64,000 bases of DNA from Luteimonas yindakuii (GTDB lineage Bacteria; Pseudomonadota; Gammaproteobacteria; Xanthomonadales; Xanthomonadaceae): contig NZ_CP039383.2 in the NCBI RefSeq assembly GCF_004803715.2, forward strand, positions 186,001-250,000, in the 5' to 3' direction. The notes beneath the pieces are model-generated. The model was not told the origin of the DNA. It saw only the letters and a program-made list of their open reading frames with translations, and did no database searches. A program made the translations under genes and the position numbers. Shown here one piece after another: positions 58,108 through 64,000 of this stretch (positions are counted from its first letter, which is position 1; the number at the start of each line of letters is the position of its first letter).

Positions 58108-58941
58108 ATGTTGGAGAAGTTCTCGCGCAGCTGGGCGCTGGTGAAGGCGAGTGCGGCGGTGTTGCGCTCCGACAAGGAGCTGATGCTGTTCCCGGTGATC
58201 TCGGGCATGTGCACGCTGGTGGTGCTGGCGACGTTCCTGTTGCCGATGTCGGTGTTCGGCGGCTTCTCCGGCAGCTGGGGCGTCGGGGCGATCGCGGTCG
58301 GCCTGCTGTTCTACTTCTGCCAGTACAGCGTGATCATCTTCTTCAACTGCGCGCTGGTGGCGGCCGCGATGATCCGCCTCGATGGTGGCGACCCGGGGCT
58401 CGGTGACGGGCTGCGCGCGGCACGGGCGCGACTGCCGGCGATTTTCGGTTACGCGGCGATCGCCGCCACCGTGGGCGTGCTGCTGCAGTCGCTGCGCAAC
58501 CGCGAGGGCAATGTGCTGGTGCGCATGTTTGGCGGCCTGCTCGGCGCGGCGTGGACGCTGGCGACGTTCCTGGTGGTGCCGGTGCTGGTCAGCCGCGACG
58601 TCGGGCCGATCGATGCGCTGAAGGAGAGCGTGCGCCTGCTCAAGCAGACCTGGGGCGAGAACGCGATCGGCAATGTCGGCATCGGTGCGGCGTTCGGGCT
58701 GATCAGCGGCGCCACGATCGTGGTCGGCATCGTGCTGACCGTGCTCGCGGCCAAGGCCTGGCTGGGCCTGGCGATCCTGGTCGGCGGCCTGTTCGCGATC
58801 GCCGTGCTGCTGCTGGGCGTGGTGCAGTCGGCGCTGAGCGGCGTGTACTCGGCGGTGCTCCACCGCTATGCGCATACCGGTGAGGCGCCCGCCGGATTCC
58901 AGTCGACTGCGCTGGAGCAGGCGTTCCGCGCGCGGGCCTGA
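58108..58941 (+). CDS. DUF6159-family integral membrane protein
   Basis: A 277-residue hydrophobic protein starting MLEKFSRSWALVKASAAVLR, with about six helices and a conserved FFNCALVAAAMIRLDGGDP and LVSRDVGPIDALKESVRLLK. It matches the pattern of DUF6159 proteins, whose role is unknown. ATG 58108 is preceded by a strong GGGGAGG ribosome site. It converges with the pteridine-reductase-like gene, with a REP-like pair between the stops. Confidence 0.85.
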   Translation: MLEKFSRSWALVKASAAVLRSDKELMLFPVISGMCTLVVLATFLLPMSVFGGFSGSWGVGAIAVGLLFYFCQYSVIIFFNCALVAAAMIRLDGGDPGLGDGLRAARARLPAIFGYAAIAATVGVLLQSLRNREGNVLVRMFGGLLGAAWTLATFLVVPVLVSRDVGPIDALKESVRLLKQTWGENAIGNVGIGAAFGLISGATIVVGIVLTVLAAKAWLGLAILVGGLFAIAVLLLGVVQSALSGVYSAVLHRYAHTGEAPAGFQSTALEQAFRARA

Positions 58942-58945
58942 TGTC

Positions 58946-59022
58946 GTAGGAGCGGCCAGCGGCCGCGACGCGCTGGCACAAGGGATCCGGCGTGGGAAGT
59001 CACGGCCATGGGCCGCTCCTAC
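58946..59022. repeat. REP/SMAG-like inverted pair
   Basis: GTAGGAGCGGCC at 58946-58957 and its perfect complement GGCCGCTCCTAC at 59011-59022 flank an interior with further GCGGCC/GGCCGC and GGCC-ATG-GGCC hairpins. It begins with GTAG as in the known SMAG repeats of Stenotrophomonas maltophilia and the Pseudomonas REPs, and fills the whole gap between two converging stops. Confidence 0.8.
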
Positions 59023-59772
59023 TCAGCCGGCGACCAGCCGGCCGCCGTCCACGCGCAGGCTTTCGCCGGTCAGGTAGGTCGCATCGCGCAGCAGCCACAG
59101 CACCGCACCGGCGACCTCGTCCGGGGTGCCGGTACGTGCCAGTGGCGTGCGTGCGAGCATCGATTGCTGGCGCAGCGCGTCGTCGTCGCCGGCGCCGTCG
59201 CCCCACAGGATCGCACCGGGCGCGACGCTGTTGACCCGCACCTCCGGTGCAAGGTCCAGCGCCAGTGAACGCGTGGCCGCTTCCAGTGCCGCCTTGGCCA
59301 TGCAGTACAGCGCATGGTCCGGGCGCGGATGGTGGGCATAGATATCGGTCATGTTGACCACGGCCCCGCGCGCGGCGCGCAGATGCGGTGCAGCGGCCTG
59401 GATGAGGAAGAACGGTGCGCGGGCATTGCTCGCGAACAGGCGGTCCCAGTCGTCCGCCGTGGCCGCGCCCAGCGGCGTGGCAAAGTACGACGAGGCGTTG
59501 TTGACCAGCGCGTCGAGTCGGCCGAAGCGGGCGATGGTCTGCGCGGCCAGCTGCGGCAGGCATGCGATGTCGGTCAGTTCGGCCTGCAACGCCAGCGTGC
59601 TGCGCGGGCGCGCGGCTTCGAGGTCGGCCACCAGCGCGGCCAGCTCCGGCCGCTCGCTGCGGTAATGCAGGGCGAGGTCGTAGCCGGCGGCGTGCAGGCG
59701 GCGGGCGATGGCATTGCCCAACCGGTGCGCGCTGCCGGTGACGAGGGCGACGGGGACGGGGCGGTCGGCCAT
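59023..59772 (-). CDS. SDR-family pteridine reductase (FolM-like)
   Basis: A 249-residue short-chain dehydrogenase with the cofactor motif TGSAHRLG (12-19), the T-G-x-x-x-R-L-G form seen in PTR1/FolM pteridine reductases and distinct from the usual TGxxxGIG. NNASSYF and the catalytic YCMAK follow, then NSVAPGAILW. Together with nearby folB and folK this supports a role in reducing dihydrofolate or dihydromonapterin. Start at ATG 59770-59772. Confidence 0.83.
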   Translation of the reverse strand: MADRPVPVALVTGSAHRLGNAIARRLHAAGYDLALHYRSERPELAALVADLEAARPRSTLALQAELTDIACLPQLAAQTIARFGRLDALVNNASSYFATPLGAATADDWDRLFASNARAPFFLIQAAAPHLRAARGAVVNMTDIYAHHPRPDHALYCMAKAALEAATRSLALDLAPEVRVNSVAPGAILWGDGAGDDDALRQQSMLARTPLARTGTPDEVAGAVLWLLRDATYLTGESLRVDGGRLVAG

Positions 59773-59866
59773 GGGATCGCGGATCGGTCGTGGCCCGCCA
59801 CCATACCTTCCGCGTCGGCAGGCGTGCAGGCGCGCTCGCTTATCCTGTAGGCCGCCCCCGTGATGC

Positions 59867-61063
59867 ATGCCGATGCCCGACCCCCACACCCACCTGCCCG
59901 AGGCCGCCTACGCGCTCAGCGCGCGCCTGGAAGCGCTGATCCGCGCCGAGATCCACGCCGCACCGGATCGTGCGATCCCGTTCCATCGCTTCATGGAGCT
60001 GGCGCTGTACACGCCGGGCCTGGGCTATTACAGCGCCGGCATGGCCAAGTTCGGCGCCGAGGGCGATTTTGTCACCGCACCCGAACTCGGCACGCTGTTC
60101 GCGGGCGCGGTGGCCGAGGCGGTCGCGCCGGTGCTGCGCCAGCTCGGTGCCGACGCGCAGTTCGTCGAGATCGGCGGTGGCAGCGGCCGCTTCGCCGAAC
60201 ACGCGATTGGCCGCCTGCTGGCGCTCGGCGCGATGCCTGCGCGCTACGCCATCCTCGAGCCCAGTGCAGACCTGCGCGAGCGCCAGCGCGAGCACCTGCG
60301 GCGCGCACTGCCGGCCGATGTCTTTGCACGCGTCACCTGGCTGGATGGCCCGCTGCACGAGCCATGGCGTGGCGTGCTGTTCGCCAATGAGGTGATCGAC
60401 GCGCTGCCCACGCCGCGCTTCGCGATCCGTGGCGGCGAGGTGTTCGAGGAACACGTGGCCGTGGATGCGCAGGGCGCATTCGCGATCACTGACCGGCCCG
60501 CCGATGCGCTGCTGGCGGCAGCGGTGCGCCATGTCGAACGCCAGCTGGAGGCGCCGTTCGCCGACGGCTACCGCTCCGAGCTGCTGCCGCAGCTGCCGTA
60601 CTGGATCCAGGCGGTGATCGGCGGCCTCGACGACGGCGCGATGCTGTTCGTCGATTACGGCCACGCGCGGCGCGACTACTACCGCCCGGAACGCCGCGAC
60701 GGCACCCTGCGCGCCTTCAGCCGCCACCGCGTCGGCAGCGCCGTGCTCGCCAATCCGGGGCTGCAGGACCTCACTGCGTCGGTGGACTTCACCGCGCTGG
60801 CCGAGGCCGGCACCGGGGCCGGCTTCGACTTCGCCGGCTACTGCAACCAGGCCAGCTTCCTGCTCGGCAACGGGATCGACCGCCTGCTGGTCGAATGCGA
60901 AGCCGGTGCGGGGGACGAAGCCGCGCGCTACCGCCTGCGCCAGGAGGTCAAGCAGCTGACCCATCCCGACGCCATGGGCGAGCGCTTCCAGGTGATGGGC
61001 TTCGCGCGCGATGTGGACCTAGACCATGCCTTCCTCGCCGGCGACCTGAGCCACCGGCTGTGA
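59867..61063 (+). CDS. SAM-dependent methyltransferase (MidA/NDUFAF7-like, DUF185)
   Basis: A 398-residue cytosolic protein with the family's FHRFMELALYTPGLGYYS, FGAEGDFVTAPELG, EIGGGSGRFA (SAM site), LFANEVIDALP and FVDYGHARRDYYRPER. Relatives methylate a subunit of respiratory complex I; bacterial roles are less clear. Start ATG 59867 or, two codons on, 59873. Its TGA overlaps the GTG of the VanZ-like gene by 3 bases. Confidence 0.88.
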   Translation: MPMPDPHTHLPEAAYALSARLEALIRAEIHAAPDRAIPFHRFMELALYTPGLGYYSAGMAKFGAEGDFVTAPELGTLFAGAVAEAVAPVLRQLGADAQFVEIGGGSGRFAEHAIGRLLALGAMPARYAILEPSADLRERQREHLRRALPADVFARVTWLDGPLHEPWRGVLFANEVIDALPTPRFAIRGGEVFEEHVAVDAQGAFAITDRPADALLAAAVRHVERQLEAPFADGYRSELLPQLPYWIQAVIGGLDDGAMLFVDYGHARRDYYRPERRDGTLRAFSRHRVGSAVLANPGLQDLTASVDFTALAEAGTGAGFDFAGYCNQASFLLGNGIDRLLVECEAGAGDEAARYRLRQEVKQLTHPDAMGERFQVMGFARDVDLDHAFLAGDLSHRL

Positions 61064-61467
61064 CCCGGCTGCGGCTGGGCCGCTCGCTCAAGCCGTTCCG
61101 CCGGCCGTGGCTGTGGGCGGGGCTGTGGATCGCGGCGATCGCCGCGGTGGTGGCGGTGTCGCTGTCGCCACCGCCGCCGATGCCGCCGGTCGACAACAGC
61201 GACAAGCTCGGGCACTTCCTCGCCTACGCGGTGCTCGCCGTTGGCGCGGTGCAGCTGTACGCGCGCTGGGCGGCGCTGATGGGCGCGGGCATCGGCCTGG
61301 TGCTGCTGGGCATCGGCATCGAGTACGCGCAGGGTGCGCTCACCGCGACCCGCATGGCCGATCCGGCCGATGCGCTCGCCAATACGCTGGGCGTGGTCGC
61401 GGGGCTGGCGCTGCGGCTGACACCGTGGCGCGACGCGTTGCTGCGGCTGGAGCAGGCACGCAGCTGA
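61060..61467 (+). CDS. VanZ-like membrane protein
   Basis: A 135-residue protein with four transmembrane helices and the VanZ-like pattern DKLGHFLAYAVLAVGAVQLY and IEYAQGALTATRMADPADALANTLGVVAG. VanZ relatives modify glycopeptide tolerance, but most are of unknown function. Starts at GTG 61060, coupled to the methyltransferase upstream. Confidence 0.85.
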   Translation: MTRLRLGRSLKPFRRPWLWAGLWIAAIAAVVAVSLSPPPPMPPVDNSDKLGHFLAYAVLAVGAVQLYARWAALMGAGIGLVLLGIGIEYAQGALTATRMADPADALANTLGVVAGLALRLTPWRDALLRLEQARS

Positions 61468-61676
61468 GTGGGTGGGGACTGCGGTCCCGGCAGCCGCGCT
61501 GACCCTGCTGGCGTCTGACCGGAGACGCGCATGCCCCCGCGAACGCGGGTGGCGTGGAGCGTCGGAAGGGGCCGTACCCGCGATGCGCCGGCACTCGACG
61601 CCTGCGCCGCCCGGCCGCAGGCCGTTCGCCTGCCCGACTTGCTACGCTGCGCGCCCCTGATCCGCCTGCCGCCGCC

Positions 61677-62705
61677 ATGCACGTACCTGCCATCGTCCAT
61701 GCCATCCCCGACGCACTGCGCGCCACGCAGCGATTGGCCTGGGCGCGCGGCGCGACCGGCGAGACGGCGCTGGAGCTGCAGCGCGCATCGATGGATGCCG
61801 GCTTCCGCAGCTACTGGCGCACGCAGGGTGCAGGCCCGAGCCGCATCGTCATGGATTCGCCGCCGGAGCTCGAGGACGTGCGGCCGTGGCTGCACGTGCG
61901 CGACCTGCTGGAGGCCGGTGGCGTGCGCGTGCCGCGGGTCGATGCGCGCGAAGTCGATACCGGCTTCCTGCTGCTGGAAGACCTGGGCGGCGACACCTGC
62001 CTGCAGGCGCTGGCACGGCTGGATGCCGATGCGCTGATGGACGCCGCGTTCGACCAGCTGCTGCAGCTGCAGGCCGTCACGCCGCCCGCCGACCTGCCGG
62101 CCTACGACGCGCCGATGCTGCTGCGCGAACTGTCGCTGTTCGACGACTGGTTCCTCGGCCGCCACCTCGGCGTGACCCTCGATGCCGGCGAACGGGCGGC
62201 GCTCGACCGGGTAAGGACGCTGCTGGTGGAGGCGATGCTGGCGCAGCCGCAGGTGCTGGTGCATCGCGACTACATGCTGCGCAACCTGATGCCGGTGGCC
62301 GACGGCGTCGCGGTGCTGGATTTCCAGGACGCGGTGCGTGGCCCGGTGGCCTACGACCCGGTGTGCCTGCTGCGCGATGCGTTCCACAGCTGGCCCGAGG
62401 CGCGCGTCGACGGCTGGCTGGCGCGCTACCACGCCCGCGCCGTGGCGGCCGGCATCGGGCTGCCGCCGTACGAACGCTTCCTGCGCGATGCGGAACTGAC
62501 CGGCGTGCAGCGCCACCTCAAGGTGCTGGGCATCTTCGCGCGCCTGCACCACCGCGACGGCAAGCCGAAATACGTGGCCGATGCGCCGCGTTTCGTCGCC
62601 TACCTGGATACGGTGCTGCCGCGCCATCCGGAGCTGGCGCCGCTGGGCGCGCTGCTCGACCGCCACGTGCGTCCGCGCCTCGCTGGCGAGGCGATCTCCG
62701 AATAG
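61677..62705 (+). CDS. amgK: Aminoglycoside-phosphotransferase-fold kinase, AmgK-like
   Basis: A 342-residue kinase. AmgK phosphorylates MurNAc or GlcNAc at the anomeric position in the MurU recycling route. Visible features are FRSYWRTQG at the nucleotide loop, FLLLEDLGGDTCLQAL, the catalytic VHRDYMLRNLM (H196, D198) and LDFQDAVRGPVAYDPV (D215). The family call is firm and the AmgK function likely, since ampG and anmK are in this window. The partner murU, often next to amgK, is not adjacent. Confidence 0.8.
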   Translation: MHVPAIVHAIPDALRATQRLAWARGATGETALELQRASMDAGFRSYWRTQGAGPSRIVMDSPPELEDVRPWLHVRDLLEAGGVRVPRVDAREVDTGFLLLEDLGGDTCLQALARLDADALMDAAFDQLLQLQAVTPPADLPAYDAPMLLRELSLFDDWFLGRHLGVTLDAGERAALDRVRTLLVEAMLAQPQVLVHRDYMLRNLMPVADGVAVLDFQDAVRGPVAYDPVCLLRDAFHSWPEARVDGWLARYHARAVAAGIGLPPYERFLRDAELTGVQRHLKVLGIFARLHHRDGKPKYVADAPRFVAYLDTVLPRHPELAPLGALLDRHVRPRLAGEAISE

Positions 62706-62933
62706 TCGCCGCGCCGGCCGGTTCCACTGCCGGGGGGCGGGTCAGCCACGGAGATCGGCCACCGCCCCGCCAATGCCGTGGCGAAGCCCTCTGATACCGC
62801 ATGCCACCGGCACCGCGTTGTTTGGGCGCTACCAGGTGCGGAACCACTGCTGCGCGCCCGCCCCATCTGCACGGCGCCGCCACCGGCCGCGCGCCATCGT
62901 GCGTCCCGCACCGCCGATTCCTGCGAGCCCGCC

Positions 62934-63758
62934 ATGGTCGATCTCCTCAGCGATATCCCGCAGCCGAAACACGGCATCCGCACGGGCATCGGCGGCTGGG
63001 TCTTCGTGCCCTGGCGCGACAACTTCTATCCCAAGGGGCTGGTGCAGCGCCGCGAGCTGGAGTTCGCCAGCCGCCAGGTCACCGCGATCGAGATCAACGG
63101 CACTTTCTACGGGCCGCAGAAGCCGGCGACGTTCGCCCGCTGGCGGTCGGAAACGCCGGACGGTTTCCTGTTCGCGCTGAAGGCGCCCAAGCAGATCGTC
63201 GAATCCCGCCAGCTCGCTGGCACCGGTGCGCGCATCGAGGGTTTCATCCACGGCGGCATCGCCGAGCTGGGCGACCGGCTGGGACCGCTGCTGTGGCAGC
63301 TGGCACCCCGGCGTGCGTTCGACCGCGACGATCTCGCCGCCTTCCTCGACCTGCTGCCGCGCACGCTCGACGGCTTGCCGTTGCGCCATGTGCTGGAGGT
63401 GCGCAATCCGGCGTTCATGTGCGCGGAGTACCTGGCGCTTGCGCGCGAGCACGGCGTCGCCACGGTGTTCACCGACTCACCGGCGTATCCGTCATTTGCC
63501 GATGTCACCGGCGATTTCGTCTATGCGCGGCTGATGCACAGCCGCGAGGACGTGGCCACCGGCTATCCGGATGCCGAGCTCGACGCCTGGGCGCAACGCG
63601 CACGTACCTGGGCCGCAGGCAAGGAACCCGCCGACCTGCCGCGGATCGAGCCTGCCGCCAAGGGCAAGGCATTACCGCGCGAGGTGTTCGTGTTCTTCAT
63701 CGGCGCGGCCAAGGCGCGCAACCCCGCCGCGGCGATGGCGCTGCAGCAGCGGCTGTAG
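62934..63758 (+). CDS. DUF72 domain protein
   Basis: A 274-residue protein with the TIM-barrel-like DUF72 pattern: IRTGIGGWVFVPWRDNFYP, RQVTAIEINGTFYG, FLFALKAPKQIVE, LRHVLEVRNPAF, FTDSPAYPSFADVTGDFVYARL and AWAQRARTWA. The family is widespread and its function unsettled. Start ATG 62934; a longer ORF begins 156 bp upstream but lacks family similarity. Confidence 0.9.
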   Translation: MVDLLSDIPQPKHGIRTGIGGWVFVPWRDNFYPKGLVQRRELEFASRQVTAIEINGTFYGPQKPATFARWRSETPDGFLFALKAPKQIVESRQLAGTGARIEGFIHGGIAELGDRLGPLLWQLAPRRAFDRDDLAAFLDLLPRTLDGLPLRHVLEVRNPAFMCAEYLALAREHGVATVFTDSPAYPSFADVTGDFVYARLMHSREDVATGYPDAELDAWAQRARTWAAGKEPADLPRIEPAAKGKALPREVFVFFIGAAKARNPAAAMALQQRL

Positions 63759-63773
63759 CCTGCACTGGCCACT

Positions 63774-63843
63774 GCTTCGATCGAAGCGCGGTCACCTTCG
63801 AAGCGCTCCCGAAGCCTTCCCTTCTCCCGCCAGCGGGAGAAGG
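63774..63843. repeat. Palindromes, with CCTTCTCCCGC inverted repeat copy 2
   Basis: GCTTCGATCGAAGC (63774-63787) is a perfect palindrome, followed by CCTTCTCCCGC/GCGGGAGAAGG (63820-63830 with 63833-63843, 2-base loop). The latter matches the element at 41654-41677, including the following GGTG and a CGGA(A/T)GA tail. It lies between converging genes and may terminate both. Confidence 0.7.
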
Positions 63844-63889
63844 TGCCCGCAGGGCGGAAGAGAGCGGAGACGCGGTGGGATGCCCGCGC

Positions 63890-64000
63890 TCAGCGTGCCG
63901 CGCGTTCCTTGTCGATCTGCGCATCCAGCGCGGCTTCCGCGACATCCGCATAGCCGCGGCAGTCCAGTTCGCGCTCGCGGGCCGGGGTGGCGTCGTAACG
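63890..64000 (-). CDS. C-terminal end of an unidentified protein, cut by window edge
   Basis: On the minus strand the frame is open from the window edge to TGA at 63890-63892, giving 36 residues that start RYDATPARERELDCRG and end with an Asp/Glu/Arg-rich AALDAQIDKERAAR. Codon use is like its neighbours. Too short to identify. Confidence 0.5.
   Translation of the reverse strand, partial: RYDATPARERELDCRGYADVAEAALDAQIDKERAAR

Overview
This is a very GC-rich chromosomal window from a gammaproteobacterium, most likely the Xanthomonadaceae/Lysobacteraceae (Luteimonas or Lysobacter type). The assignment rests on protein style and gene order: divergent speA/speE, argS followed by a SPOR protein, the long membrane-anchored AlgC, rpsU divergent from tsaD, and an aa3 oxidase operon running from subunit II to farnesyltransferase. 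It is inference; no 16S or marker search was possible. Nearly all the sequence is housekeeping and densely packed, with many 1- to 4-base stop/start overlaps. I saw no tRNA, rRNA, CRISPR array, prophage or insertion sequence.

Layout. 0-9.4 kb: polyamine synthesis (speE, speA), a short-chain dehydrogenase, a leftward SPOR/argS/radC block, then coaC-coaB-dut with CoaBC split into two overlapping genes. 9.5-19.5 kb: a membrane-fused phosphomannomutase AlgC, periplasmic-type ligase LigE, pyrE, exonuclease III, and peptidoglycan recycling and remodelling (ampG, anmK, an M23 endopeptidase). 19.6-32.7 kb: tyrS, an M28 lipoprotein peptidase, a beta-solenoid-like repeat protein, gpmI-envC-ctpA, small envelope proteins, a rhomboid protease and a FadL-type porin. 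32.7-45.6 kb: an AEC transporter, putA, then the cytochrome c oxidase and heme A operon. 45.6-49.9 kb: an accessory-looking stretch with a nuclease-toxin/immunity-like pair, ku, a polymerase-only ligD and a cytochrome b561. 50-54.3 kb: leftward rpsU-yqeY-GNAT-yihY-dnaG. 54.5-64 kb: tsaD, a folate cluster (folB, folK, a pteridine-reductase-like SDR), MidA-like methyltransferase, VanZ-like protein, amgK-like kinase and DUF72.

The most unusual non-coding signal is a composite repeat of about 370-470 bp, present twice (21051-21420 and 32009-32479), each time between converging genes. Each copy holds two long hairpins in opposite orientation whose inner sequences are reverse complements. Arm mismatches fall almost entirely where they remain G-U wobble pairs on one particular strand, which suggests a structured RNA read from that strand. 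The other leading candidates are the endonuclease/immunity pair at 45.6-47.3 kb, the split coaC/coaB in which CoaC lacks the usual clamp cysteine, and an internal start in algC that would release a soluble enzyme.
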